Origin: Clostridiales bacterium COT073_COT-073
Lineage (GTDB): Bacteria > Bacillota > Clostridia > Lachnospirales > Vallitaleaceae
DNA: 64,000 bases
Reading direction: 5' to 3'
Assembly: GCA_003858485.1 (NCBI GenBank)
Contig: RQYD01000017.1
Location: 1 to 64,000 of the forward strand
Shown: positions 37,160 through 45,666 of the stretch, in pieces
Layout of the letters: each line of letters opens with the position of its first letter
Numbering within the stretch: the stretch's first letter is position 1
The notes under the pieces: model-generated
The model's input: only the letters and a program-made list of their open reading frames with translations
The model's database searches: none
Told to the model about the DNA's origin: nothing
Made by a program: the position numbers and the translations under genes

Positions 37160-38372
37160 GGAGACTAAGCATGATTCATTGGCTGAAGAAGGAGAAAAAG
37201 ATGAAATTCTCCGGCAAAAAATCAATCAAAAATTACAAATTGAAACCCTGCCTTTGCCGGAAAAAATCGATCTGGCCAAAAAACTGTTTTATATGCTGCG
37301 CCGGTATGGCAGCATTCAGCCCTATATTGAGGATAAGGAAGTTAATGAAATTATGATTTTGGGTGAAGAAAAGCTGTATCTGGAAAAAAGGGGAGAAATG
37401 CAGGAAATTTGCCATCATTATTATTTTGAAGGAGAATTGCAGCAGATCGTGCAGCGCATGGTCAGCCGTTTAAATAAACAAGTAAATGAAAAAAATCCGA
37501 TTTGCGATTTATATTTAAGCAGCGGCGAGCGGGTAAATATTGTGTTGCCGCCGGTGGCCCGTCAGGGACCGATGGTCACGATTCGGAAATTTCCGGAAAA
37601 ACCGTTTCAGTGGGCGGACTTGATCGCAAATCACACTCTGACGGCAGATGTAGCTGAATTTTTAAAGCAGGCAGTCACTAAAAAATACAATATTTTTGTG
37701 TCCGGTGGCACCTCCTCCGGCAAAACAACTTTGCTGAATGTGCTGGCTTCGGCCATTCCCGGACAGGAGCGGATCATTACAATTGAAGATGCCAGAGAGC
37801 TGCAAATTGTGCAAATTCGCAATCAGGTCAATCTGGAGTGTCGGCCGGAGAATTTAAACGGTGGTGATGAGATCAATGCCCGCACTTTAATTAAAGCCGC
37901 TTTGAGAATGAGACCGGACCGGATCATTGTTGGTGAAGTTCGGGGAGAAGAAGCCATTGATATGTTGCAGGCAATGAATACCGGTCACAGCGGATCGCTT
38001 TCTACCGGTCACAGTAATTCAGCAATTGATATGGTCAAACGCCTGGAAACCATGGTCTTATCCGGATTAGAAATCCCGGTTGGTGCAATTCGCAGTCAGA
38101 TTGCTTCAGCCATTGATCTATTTGTTCATCTGGAAAAAATTCATGGTCGTGGTCGGCGGATCACTGAAATTTGTGAAGTTATCGGTATGCAGGCCGGAGA
38201 AGTTAAATTAAGACGGATATACGGCTATTGTTTTAAACAGGATGAATTGATCAAGGAAAACCAGGATTTTTATTTAAAAGAAAGGTGGGAGCGATTTGAT
38301 CAAGTGGCAACGATCGGGAAGGGAAACCGGACTGTGGCTGAGGGGAAAGGAAAAACGAATTTTTTATGTTAG
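37128..38372 (+). CDS. cpaF: Tad/type II secretion ATPase CpaF (TadA)
   Basis: 414 residues. A cytoplasmic hexameric motor for Flp pilus assembly. Walker A SGGTSSGKTT (192-201, K199), the Asp box TIEDARELQI, Walker B RPDRIIVGEVRGEEA, and the His box NTGHSGSLSTGHSNS are all present. The N-terminal helical domain is typical. GAAGGAGG precedes the ATG. It overlaps both neighbours (32 nt upstream, 77 nt downstream). The C-terminal tail beyond about residue 390 extends into the TadB frame overlap and is not conserved-looking. Confidence 0.95.
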   Translation: MLIEYYRQIIEETKHDSLAEEGEKDEILRQKINQKLQIETLPLPEKIDLAKKLFYMLRRYGSIQPYIEDKEVNEIMILGEEKLYLEKRGEMQEICHHYYFEGELQQIVQRMVSRLNKQVNEKNPICDLYLSSGERVNIVLPPVARQGPMVTIRKFPEKPFQWADLIANHTLTADVAEFLKQAVTKKYNIFVSGGTSSGKTTLLNVLASAIPGQERIITIEDARELQIVQIRNQVNLECRPENLNGGDEINARTLIKAALRMRPDRIIVGEVRGEEAIDMLQAMNTGHSGSLSTGHSNSAIDMVKRLETMVLSGLEIPVGAIRSQIASAIDLFVHLEKIHGRGRRITEICEVIGMQAGEVKLRRIYGYCFKQDELIKENQDFYLKERWERFDQVATIGKGNRTVAEGKGKTNFLC

Positions 38373-39030
38373 TGTCATACTTTTATTTCTATTACTGAGT
38401 TGGTTATTTTTTGAGAGCTTTTGGCCGGGGATATTGCTGAGCCCGTTGATGGTTTGGCTGGAAAAGAAGGTGGCGGCAGAACAGGAACAAGCAAAAAAGC
38501 GAAAATGGGAGCAAGCTTTTGATCGGTATTTGGAAGAGCTGGACAGTTATATTCGGTTGGGACATTCTTTAGAAACTGCTATGATTGAAGGATTGGAGGC
38601 AAGTGACCTGTTGCAGGCGGATCAATGGATAGCCAGGGAACTGGAAATGAATGTTTCAGCTGCTGATGTTTTTCGGGCGCTGGCGGAAAAGCATCAGGTT
38701 GAAAGCTTAACCCATTTTGTAGGAGTGCTGGACTCAACTTTAAAAAGCGGTGGCAATTTACATGAGTTAATGCAAAACAGTATGCTGCAAATTCGAAAAC
38801 GCATGAAAACCGAAACAGAGATTCAAAGTATGCTGACGAAAACCAAGTATGAAAGCCGGATCTTAATTTTGTTTGTACCATTTTTGCTTTTTTATTTAAA
38901 AAGCCTGTCGCCCAATTTCCGGCAGGTTATGTATCAGAGCTTGCAGGGACGACTGGTGATGTCTGTATGTTTGATCATTTATTTGTTGGCAGCCTACCTT
39001 TGCTATACCATGACCCAGATTGAAATTTGA
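38296..39030 (+). CDS. TadB-like inner-membrane platform protein (T2SSF family)
   Basis: 244 residues. A TM pair near the N-terminus (about 22-55), a cytoplasmic T2SSF helical bundle (YLEELDSYIRLGHSLETAMIEGL ... VLDSTLKSGGNLHELMQ), and two C-terminal TM segments. The start is the TTG at 38296, the first codon after AGGTGGGAG. This overlaps cpaF by 77 nt, a long overlap, and a later internal start cannot be excluded. It probably forms a heteromeric platform with the TadC-like protein at 39508-40749. Confidence 0.8.
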   Translation: MIKWQRSGRETGLWLRGKEKRIFYVSVILLFLLLSWLFFESFWPGILLSPLMVWLEKKVAAEQEQAKKRKWEQAFDRYLEELDSYIRLGHSLETAMIEGLEASDLLQADQWIARELEMNVSAADVFRALAEKHQVESLTHFVGVLDSTLKSGGNLHELMQNSMLQIRKRMKTETEIQSMLTKTKYESRILILFVPFLLFYLKSLSPNFRQVMYQSLQGRLVMSVCLIIYLLAAYLCYTMTQIEI

Positions 39031-39400
39031 AGCGCGCAAGGAAAATGGAAGCGGCTGCGAAGCAGACATTTACATTTTCCGGCGCTTCACCGTCAGAAGG
39101 AAAGCACCGAAGGTGCGGCAAATGCGAAGCATTTGTTCTGACGGTGGGAACAGTTCGACAAATGATAACATGAAGCGCGCAAGCATGTGCCCCGAAAGCA
39201 ATCTTGCGAAGCAAGTTGCGAAAGGGGAATGCGACGACGAAGTCGGCATATTCATTTTCCGGCGCTTCACCGTCAGATAATCGATTTTGCGAAGCAAAAT
39301 CCGATGTCCTCGTGGACAATTCGCAAAGCGGATTGTCAGAGGATCATGATGAAACCATTAATGCGAAGCATTTGTTCTGACGGTGGGAACTGCTGCTGTG
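39031..39400 (+). repeat. Mosaic repeat block rich in GCGAAGC mini-hairpins
   Basis: Inserted between the tadB- and tadC-like genes. Two units begin with CATTTTCCGGCGCTTCACCG plus TCAG (39072-39096 and 39252-39276) and end with AATGCGAAGCATTTGTTCTG plus ACGGTGGGAAC (39121-39151 and 39360-39390). CACCGTCAG and CTGACGGTG make each unit's ends inverted. GCGAAGC occurs at least five times, each at the centre of a palindrome. The middle part (39178-39226) is shared, inverted, with 60898-60952. No credible gene lies in 39031-39507. Confidence 0.8.
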
Positions 39401-39507
39401 TAATCCGGAGTATTTTGGTATTGCAGTAAGAAGAATTAAATTAAGGCAGCTGGTTAAAAGAGTGATCATAGGTCATCAGACGGGAAAGAGCAGGAGGGGG
39501 TGAAACC

Positions 39508-40749
39508 ATGAAAAACATCAGGCACAAAGGGATCGAAGTATTTCAGCAATTATTTCCGGAAAAAGGCAGGACGATTTTGTTTTTGCTGGTGACTTTGCTG
39601 GCTGTCTGGCTGCTGTCTTTATGGCGGAGTCATCCCTTGCCGGTCGCAAGTTTGCCGCGGCCGGGTTTTCAGGAAAAAGAACAAAAAACCGAGTTGACTT
39701 ATGAATACCGGGGAAGGGAGATCTTTACGGATCGTTTGAGTATTTCTCTGCGAAAAAAACAAGATGACAGCCGGCAGGTTCAGCAAAAACTCATTAAAAC
39801 AGCCGAGGATTTTAAATATATTTTTTTAAATTCGCGGCGCTTGGCTAAGATTGATAAGTCTTTTTATTTACCGGCATATTGGCGGGAAACTCAAATTAAT
39901 TATATTTTTGAACCGGAAAATCTTTTTTGCGAAAATGGCGACTGGAATTATTTTGAATTATTTGATCAGCAGTCCGGAAGAGAAATTAAGATTACGGTAA
40001 TCCTGCGCCATGGCGCCGAACAGTTTTCATTTACCGAAACACTGAAGCTGGAAGAACGGGCCTTTACCAAGGAGTATATCGGGGAATTGCTGCACCGGCA
40101 ATTAAGTCAGGATGTGGAAAAAAAGCAACTTCAAAATAGTCAGGAGTTGGTTTTGCCGCAGCAGTTTGCCGGTGGAAAAGTACGCTGGCAAAGAGGCGGT
40201 AATCAGGTTAGTGCCGGCCAAATGGCAGGTCTGTTATTATTGCTGGCAGTCATTTTATCGTTTTTGTCCAGAACAGCGGCGCAAGAAAGGAAAAAGCAGC
40301 AGCAAAATTGGTATTTACGTGATTTTACCCAAATGCTGCATCATTTGGTATTACTGTTGAAATGTGGTCGGGCACCGTATTCGGCGATATTGGAAGTTTG
40401 CCAAAAGACCGGACATTTTGGGAATGAGTTTCGTAAAGCGGCAGAAATTTGTTGCCAGAAATTATATCATCAGGAAAGTATGTCAATGGCAATTGCGATT
40501 TTTTATCAGCAATGTTTGTTGCCTGAAATTAAGCGGTTTGAGCAATTATTTTTAATGGCTTATGAGAGAGGGGATGAATGGAGCATCCGTTACCTGGAGG
40601 AATTTCGGGATGAATTGTTTGCCGGTCGCCTGCGCCGGGCAAATGAAACCATGCAAAAGGCTTCGGCCCGTCTGGTATTTCCCATGCTCCTGTTTTTGAT
40701 CGTAATCGTTATTCTAACAATTGTACCGGCTTTTGAGCAGCAGCTCTAA
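39508..40749 (+). CDS. TadC-like T2SSF protein with a large extracytoplasmic N-terminal domain
   Basis: 413 residues. TM1 (about 22-42) is followed by about 185 residues of predicted extracytoplasmic beta-rich sequence (42-228). TM2 (about 232-250) leads to a cytoplasmic T2SSF bundle (LRDFTQMLHHLVLLLKCGRAPYSAILEVCQ), and TM3 (about 388-408) ends the protein. Ordinary TadC proteins lack the N-terminal exported domain. GGAGGGGG precedes the ATG. It is separated from tadB by the repeat block, so it may have lost tight coupling. The assignment rests on the bundle and its position. Confidence 0.7.
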   Translation: MKNIRHKGIEVFQQLFPEKGRTILFLLVTLLAVWLLSLWRSHPLPVASLPRPGFQEKEQKTELTYEYRGREIFTDRLSISLRKKQDDSRQVQQKLIKTAEDFKYIFLNSRRLAKIDKSFYLPAYWRETQINYIFEPENLFCENGDWNYFELFDQQSGREIKITVILRHGAEQFSFTETLKLEERAFTKEYIGELLHRQLSQDVEKKQLQNSQELVLPQQFAGGKVRWQRGGNQVSAGQMAGLLLLLAVILSFLSRTAAQERKKQQQNWYLRDFTQMLHHLVLLLKCGRAPYSAILEVCQKTGHFGNEFRKAAEICCQKLYHQESMSMAIAIFYQQCLLPEIKRFEQLFLMAYERGDEWSIRYLEEFRDELFAGRLRRANETMQKASARLVFPMLLFLIVIVILTIVPAFEQQL

Positions 40750-40868
40750 AAGAATGAACCGGAAAAGAAATTCAAACTTGACGAAAGGGGCAGCACTTAC
40801 CGTCCAATCGGCAAAAAGCAGCAGCACCCACCGCCCGACTGGCAAAGAGCAGCAGCTCTGAAAGAATG
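40735..40868 (+). repeat. Duplicated 3' end of the tadC-like gene
   Basis: GAGCAGCAGCTCTAAAAGAA (40735-, including the stop codon) recurs as GAGCAGCAGCTCTGAAAGAA at 40847-, 112 bp later. A partial unit (GGCAAAAAGCAGCAGC) lies between. Confidence 0.7.
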
Positions 40869-40914
40869 GATAGGGGAAAGGAATAACCAAGATTGATGAA
40901 GGGAGATAATAAGG

Positions 40915-41181
40915 ATGAAAAAAGCAATGCAAGATCAAAAAAACAATCAAGTGCAGTTAGATCCATGGTTGAATTGGCAATGCCGATGGCTGGTTTGGCA
41001 ATATTACAAGGGCCGGCAGATCAGGGATATTTTAGCAAATAATCAGGGGATGGGTATTGTTGAAATTGCCTTGATTATTGTAGTGATTGTGGCACTGGCT
41101 TTTTTATTTAAGACTAAAACCAAGGATCTGCTGACTAAAATTTTTGACGGGATCAATATTGGCAGCTTAGGAGAACATTAA
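40915..41181 (+). CDS. Flp/Flp1-like type IVb prepilin with a long leader
   Basis: 88 residues. The prepilin peptidase site is NNQG|MGIVEIAL: cleavage after G45, with the invariant Glu at mature position 5 (E50). The hydrophobic core is IALIIVVIVALAFLF. The mature pilin would be only 43 residues, ending FDGINIGSLGEH. The 45-residue Trp/Gln/Lys-rich leader is much longer than the usual Flp leader. No prepilin peptidase (TadV/CpaA) is in the window. AAGGGAG precedes the ATG. The 3' end is duplicated downstream. Confidence 0.85.
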   Translation: MKKAMQDQKNNQVQLDPWLNWQCRWLVWQYYKGRQIRDILANNQGMGIVEIALIIVVIVALAFLFKTKTKDLLTKIFDGINIGSLGEH

Positions 41182-41295
41182 TTTCAAACCAATATAAGCA
41201 AGGGATCTGAACATCAAATTTTGACGGGATCAATATCGGTAGCTTAGGAGAACATTAATTTCAGATCAATTTAAGCAAAGGACCTGAACAGAAAA
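41142..41295 (+). repeat. 77-bp direct duplication covering the flp 3' end
   Basis: TTTTGACGGGATCAATATTG (from 41142) recurs as TTTTGACGGGATCAATATCG (from 41219), and the similarity runs for the full 77 bp with about ten differences. The second copy still spells the pilin C-terminus, out of any gene. Confidence 0.9.
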
Positions 41296-41879
41296 TGAAT
41301 CAAAATTGGAAAAACGAAGAAAATCAGATAATCGTAAAAGCAGATGGCAATGACCGATATCCGGTCGGAAAAATATTGAGGCAGGGACAAAGCCAGATTT
41401 TGGAGTTTATTTTTGCCGACGGGGAGATCATCGAATATCAGTTAAAAATGATGCAATACTGTGAGATCAAAGGATTGTTGAAACCGCTGGTGCAAAGACA
41501 AAAACAAAGCATCACTTTGGGTTTTGAAATCAGCTGGCTGCAGATCCGGTCAGCTGAAATTCATTTGGACCAATATATGAGCCAGCTGCAGCAGCTTACG
41601 GCAATATTGCCGCAATACATGCTGGCGGCTGAGAGATTGGTCATCCGGCCGGAATATTTGCTTTACCATGAAGCGGCCGGAGACTGGAATTTTATTTATT
41701 TGCCCTGCCGCTGTCCAAAATCATATCAGGATTTAGATCTTTTCTGCCATTGGTTTCGCCGAAGGCCTGGACTATTTTTGCAACTGGAAATGATGAAAGA
41801 AAATCCTGACCTAAAGGTGACGGATTATATTAGTGCCTGGTACCATCATCGCCAAAGCCGTGATTGGGAAATTCACTGA
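41295..41879 (+). CDS. Tad-locus-associated protein, possibly DUF6382-like
   Basis: 194 residues with no signal peptide or TM segment. The pattern EYQLKMMQYCEIKGLLKPLV followed by LGFEISWLQIRSAEI and LYLPCR-type segments recalls the DUF6382 domain, which often stands N-terminal to FHA domains beside Tad genes in Lachnospiraceae. No FHA domain follows here. This family call is from memory and is tentative. No clear ribosome site precedes the ATG. It starts where the 77-bp duplication ends, so its 5' region may be disturbed. Confidence 0.5.
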   Translation: MNQNWKNEENQIIVKADGNDRYPVGKILRQGQSQILEFIFADGEIIEYQLKMMQYCEIKGLLKPLVQRQKQSITLGFEISWLQIRSAEIHLDQYMSQLQQLTAILPQYMLAAERLVIRPEYLLYHEAAGDWNFIYLPCRCPKSYQDLDLFCHWFRRRPGLFLQLEMMKENPDLKVTDYISAWYHHRQSRDWEIH

Positions 41880-41890
41880 CTCTTTTCTGC

Positions 41891-41919
41891 TTGCCTGTAT
41901 TCTTTCTTTTTGCTATAAT
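41891..41919 (+). promoter_or_regulatory. Strong sigma-A promoter of the ferritin gene
   Basis: TTGCCT (41891-41896), 17 bp, TATAAT (41914-41919). The leader is about 120 nt. A GGAAAATTGAG motif lies inside it at 41979-41989. Confidence 0.75.
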
Positions 41920-42046
41920 AGAAATAACTCAAATCCAGATATCCGGTTTTACAAAAAGGAACGGCTTCAGAGAAGATAGGAAAATTGAGAAAACTCTAAA
42001 AAAAAGTATTTCTGCAAATGGCCTTGAGAATGGAAAGGAGAAAAAA

Positions 42047-42559
42047 ATGTTATCACCTAAGGTTGTAAAACTATTAAATGAACAGATTAACAAAGAATTA
42101 TATTCGGCGTATCTTTATTTGGATATGTCCAATTTTTATGCAGACAAGAATTTAAAGGGCTTTGCCAATTGGTATTATGTTCAAACACAAGAGGAAACAG
42201 CCCATGCTATGATTTTCCGGAATTATTTATTGCGCGAGGGTTATAAAGTTGAATTAGGAGCAATTGATAAGCCAAATGTAGAATTTAAGGAATTGGTTGA
42301 TCCATTAAAAGAAGCCTATAAGCATGAGCTTTATGTCACCTCCACCATCCACGATATTTATGCAGCAGCTCAGGAAGAAAAAGATTTTCGGACCATGAGT
42401 TTTGTGGATTGGTTTATTAAAGAGCAGGCCGAAGAGGAAGACAATGCCAATGACTTAATTCAAAAGTTTGAAATGTTTGGTCAGGATATGAAAGCTCTGT
42501 ATTTGCTGGATGCGGATCTTGGAGCCCGGGTCTTTACTCCGCCAACCTTAGTGATTTAA
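42047..42559 (+). CDS. ftnA: Ferritin (non-heme bacterial type)
   Basis: 170 residues from the ATG at 42047 (AAAGGAGA upstream). It forms a 24-mer iron-storage shell with a ferroxidase centre. Ligands are visible as E17 (QINKELYSAYLYLDM), the QEETAHAMIF helix (ETAH), and a later Glu/Gln on the IKEQAEEEDNAND helix. Typical of bacterial FtnA, with no heme-binding Met of bacterioferritin evident. It is monocistronic. It stores iron and limits Fenton chemistry, and may cooperate with tpx and the Msr system in oxidative defence. Confidence 0.95.
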   Translation: MLSPKVVKLLNEQINKELYSAYLYLDMSNFYADKNLKGFANWYYVQTQEETAHAMIFRNYLLREGYKVELGAIDKPNVEFKELVDPLKEAYKHELYVTSTIHDIYAAAQEEKDFRTMSFVDWFIKEQAEEEDNANDLIQKFEMFGQDMKALYLLDADLGARVFTPPTLVI

Positions 42560-42774
42560 CGGTTTTGTTGCTTTATCGGGCAAATGTTTCACCGGCACAA
42601 GAAAATATTCGTTCTGTCGGTGTTGCCTAAAATCTGTTATAAGGCAGTTTAAGACTTATCAAATCAGCCAGCGGGTTGCTGCAAAGCACAGATTTTACTA
42701 AGAGGCGGTTGTGAAAAGCGGCAGATCTTAGCTAAAAAGCTAAAAGCAGCAGCCTTTCTTTATTCCGATGACAG

Positions 42775-42955
42775 CCATACTCAACCGGCAGAAAAAGTTC
42801 GGTCGGTAGGGAAAGCCCAGCCGGCAGGAAAAGAATAGCCAACCGGGAAAGCCCAGCCGGCAGGGAAAGGGCAGCCGATAAGAAAAGCATAGTCGGTAGA
42901 AAAATCCAGCCAGTAGGAAAAGCATATCTGGCAGGGAAAGTCCAGCCGGTTTTTA
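42775..42955 (+). repeat. Degenerate minisatellite (units of about 17-22 bp)
   Basis: About ten imperfect units of the type CCAGCCGGCAGGGAAAGC in tandem, upstream of pepT. There are no conserved spacers, so it is not a CRISPR array. The flanking parts of 42560-43021 show no gene. Confidence 0.8.
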
Positions 42956-43021
42956 GATATTTTAATAAAACAAAAATTAAGCAGTCATGTCCGGCAGCTT
43001 GATAATAAGAAAGGATATGAG

Positions 43022-44248
43022 ATGGAATATATTGTAGATAAATTTATACGCTATGCCAAGATAGAAACAACCTCCGACCCGGATTCCGAAAAGAACCCGT
43101 CCACCGAAGTTCAGTTTGATCTGGCTAAAGTTTTGGCTGAGGAATTAAAAGCGATGGGTATGACCGAGGTAGAAGTTACCGATAAATGTTATGTTTATGC
43201 CAGCTTACCGGCGAATATTGACAAAGACATACCGGTGGTCGGATTTATTGCCCATATGGATACAGCTCCTGATTTTAGCGGGCGCAATGTTAATCCAAGA
43301 ATTGTTGAAAAATATGATGGCGGTGATATTGCCTTAAACGCCAAGATCACTCTCAGCCCTCAGGATTTTCCGGATTTGCTGGATTATATCGGAGAAGATA
43401 TCATGGTTACTGATGGCAACACCCTTTTAGGAGCGGATGATAAGGCAGGGGTAACAGCGATCATGTCGGCCATGGAATATTTGCTGGCCCATCCGGAAGT
43501 AAAACATGGTAAAATTCGGGTAGCTTTTACCCCGGATGAAGAAATTGGCCGTGGTGCTGATCATTTTGCAGTTGAGAAATTTGGTGCAGCCTTTGCTTAT
43601 ACGGTTGATGGCGGAGCCAGAGGCGAACTGGAATATGAAAGTTTTAACGCAGCCGATGCAATTGTGACCATTCAGGGCAAAAGTGTTCACCCCGGTTCAG
43701 CTAAAAATAAAATGATCAATGCCTCCAATGTGGCTTTTGAATTTCATAATTTGCTGCCGGCAGCGGAAAGACCGGAGCATACCGAAGGCCGTGAGGGCTT
43801 TATTATGCTACATCATATTAAGGGAGGAATTGATCAGGCAGAGATCCGTTATATCATTCGTGACCATTCCGCCGAAAAATTTGCTGCCCGTAAGGAAATG
43901 ATCAAGCAAGCAGCAGCGTTTATTAATTATAAATATGATGGTCGCCTGAATTTGGAGATCAAGGATTCTTATTATAATATGAGAGAAAAAATTGAGCCGG
44001 TGATGTGGATCGTTGACTTAGCTAAGGCCGCTATTGAAGCGGAAGGATTGGTGCCGAAGATCCAGCCGATTCGTGGCGGCACCGATGGCTCCAGACTTTC
44101 TTATATGGGTTTGCCTTGTCCGAATATTTTTGCCGGCGGGCATTATTTCCACGGCCGCTATGAATTTTTACCGATTAAATCATTGGAGCAGGCCAGAGAT
44201 GTGGTCTTGCGCATTATTCAAATGTTGGTAGAAAAAGCCGATCAATAA
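43022..44248 (+). CDS. pepT: Peptidase T (tripeptide aminopeptidase, M20 family)
   Basis: 408 residues. A cytoplasmic dizinc enzyme that removes the N-terminal residue from tripeptides. Motifs are IAHMDTAPDFSG (His and Asp ligands), LGADDKAGVTA (bridging Asp), and FTPDEEIGRGADHF (catalytic Glu pair). The dimerisation insert with HPGSAKNKM and the C-terminal ligand region FAGGHYFHGRYEF are present. AAAGGATATGAG precedes the ATG. The tail of the gene and its downstream bases are repeated 119 bp later. Confidence 0.95.
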   Translation: MEYIVDKFIRYAKIETTSDPDSEKNPSTEVQFDLAKVLAEELKAMGMTEVEVTDKCYVYASLPANIDKDIPVVGFIAHMDTAPDFSGRNVNPRIVEKYDGGDIALNAKITLSPQDFPDLLDYIGEDIMVTDGNTLLGADDKAGVTAIMSAMEYLLAHPEVKHGKIRVAFTPDEEIGRGADHFAVEKFGAAFAYTVDGGARGELEYESFNAADAIVTIQGKSVHPGSAKNKMINASNVAFEFHNLLPAAERPEHTEGREGFIMLHHIKGGIDQAEIRYIIRDHSAEKFAARKEMIKQAAAFINYKYDGRLNLEIKDSYYNMREKIEPVMWIVDLAKAAIEAEGLVPKIQPIRGGTDGSRLSYMGLPCPNIFAGGHYFHGRYEFLPIKSLEQARDVVLRIIQMLVEKADQ

Positions 44249-44389
44249 AGCGGCAAGATCCAATTGCTTCAGTTGGCTGAAAAAGCGGATGAATGCAGCA
44301 AAAGTTTTTGGATCCGTTGCCTGGCGATCTTTCGGTCATTGGCGGGCTTACCTATGCGGATCAATAAAGCGGGCAAGATTCAATTGCTT
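44240..44389 (+). repeat. Duplicated 3' end of pepT
   Basis: GATCAATAAAGCGGCAAGAT plus CCAATTGCTT (44240-44269, containing the pepT stop) recurs as GATCAATAAAGCGGGCAAGA plus TTCAATTGCTT at 44359-44389. Confidence 0.8.
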
Positions 44390-44460
44390 AAAATTTTTTG
44401 CAAAAATGTCGAAATAATATAAAAGAAACCAGTAAAACAGGAAAGAAACAGGAGAAAATT

Positions 44461-45654
44461 ATGGCAAAACGATTTTTTACTTCTGAGTCCGTAACGGAAG
44501 GTCATCCTGATAAGGTATGTGACCAGATTTCGGATGCGGTCTTGGATGCAATTTTAGAACAAGACCCCAAAGCGCGGGTGGCTTGTGAAACAACGACTAC
44601 CACCGGGATTGTGACAGTAATGGGTGAAATTACCACCAATTGCTATGTCGATATTCCCAAATTGGTTCGGCAAACGGTTAAAGAAATCGGCTATAATCGG
44701 GATGAATATGGATTTTCCGGTGATAACTGTGCAGTCATGACCAGTCTTGACGAGCAGTCACATGATATTGCAATTGGTGTTAATGCTGCTTTAGAGGGCA
44801 GAGAATCAGAGAATACCCTGGAAGAAACCGATAATATCGGAGCCGGCGATCAGGGAATGATGTTTGGCTTTGCCTGCAATGAAACCGAAGAATTAATGCC
44901 GCTGCCGATCTCGCTGGCGCATAAGCTGAGTATGCAATTAGCTAAGGTCCGGAAAGACGGGATACTTTCCTACTTAAGACCGGATGGCAAAACACAGGTG
45001 ACCATTGAATATAAAGATGATAAACCGGTACGGGTCGATACCATTGTGGTCAGTACTCAGCATGATCCGGATGTGACACATGCACAAATTTATGAAGACA
45101 TTAAAAAGTGCGTGATTTTGCCGATTGTGCCGGCTGAACTTTTGGATGAACAAACCAAATATCTGATTAATCCTACCGGCCGCTTTGTCATTGGGGGACC
45201 GGCGGGAGATTCCGGTTTGACCGGGCGTAAAATTATTGTTGATACTTATGGCGGATACGCCAGTCACGGCGGCGGTGCCTTTTCCGGAAAAGATCCGACG
45301 AAAGTGGACCGTTCGGCCACCTATGCAGCCCGCTATGTAGCTAAAAATATTGTAGCCGCAGGACTGGCTGAGCAATGCGAGCTGGAAGTGGCCTATGCTA
45401 TCGGAGTGGCTGAACCGGTATCAATTTATGTCAATACCAAGGGGACCGGCAAAGTACCGGATGAACGGCTGGTGGAAATTGTGAGAGAGGTCTTTGATCT
45501 CAGACCGGCAGCAATTATTAAAAATCTGGATTTGCGCCGTCCGATTTATCGCCAGGTAGCGGCATATGGTCATTTTGGCCGTCCGGAATTGGATTTGCCC
45601 TGGGAAAAGACCGATAAAGTTGATATTTTAAAAGAAAAAGCAGGAATATCCTAA
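44461..45654 (+). CDS. metK: S-adenosylmethionine synthetase
   Basis: 397 residues from the ATG at 44461 (ACAGGAG upstream; [21 protein letters not shown] is the canonical start, quoted at its ends). It makes SAM from methionine and ATP. Signatures [12 protein letters not shown] and [16 protein letters not shown] are intact. No SAM riboswitch is recognisable in the 212-bp upstream region, which holds the pepT-tail repeat instead. recD2 starts 12 bp later, so an operon is likely. Confidence 0.97.
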   Translation: MAKRFFTSESVTEGHPDKVCDQISDAVLDAILEQDPKARVACETTTTTGIVTVMGEITTNCYVDIPKLVRQTVKEIGYNRDEYGFSGDNCAVMTSLDEQSHDIAIGVNAALEGRESENTLEETDNIGAGDQGMMFGFACNETEELMPLPISLAHKLSMQLAKVRKDGILSYLRPDGKTQVTIEYKDDKPVRVDTIVVSTQHDPDVTHAQIYEDIKKCVILPIVPAELLDEQTKYLINPTGRFVIGGPAGDSGLTGRKIIVDTYGGYASHGGGAFSGKDPTKVDRSATYAARYVAKNIVAAGLAEQCELEVAYAIGVAEPVSIYVNTKGTGKVPDERLVEIVREVFDLRPAAIIKNLDLRRPIYRQVAAYGHFGRPELDLPWEKTDKVDILKEKAGIS

Positions 45655-45666
45655 ACGGAGAATGAT

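Noticed and set aside
39020-39429. Short frames on both strands through the 39 kb repeat block
   Set aside because: They read through palindromic repeats, change product with each copy and lack ribosome sites.
42775-42955. CRISPR array or regulator-binding iterons
   Set aside because: Units are imperfect and vary in length with no unique spacers. A minisatellite is the simpler reading.
44249-44460. SAM riboswitch before metK
   Set aside because: No SAM-I core motifs or terminator pairing are visible. The gap is largely the pepT-tail repeat.
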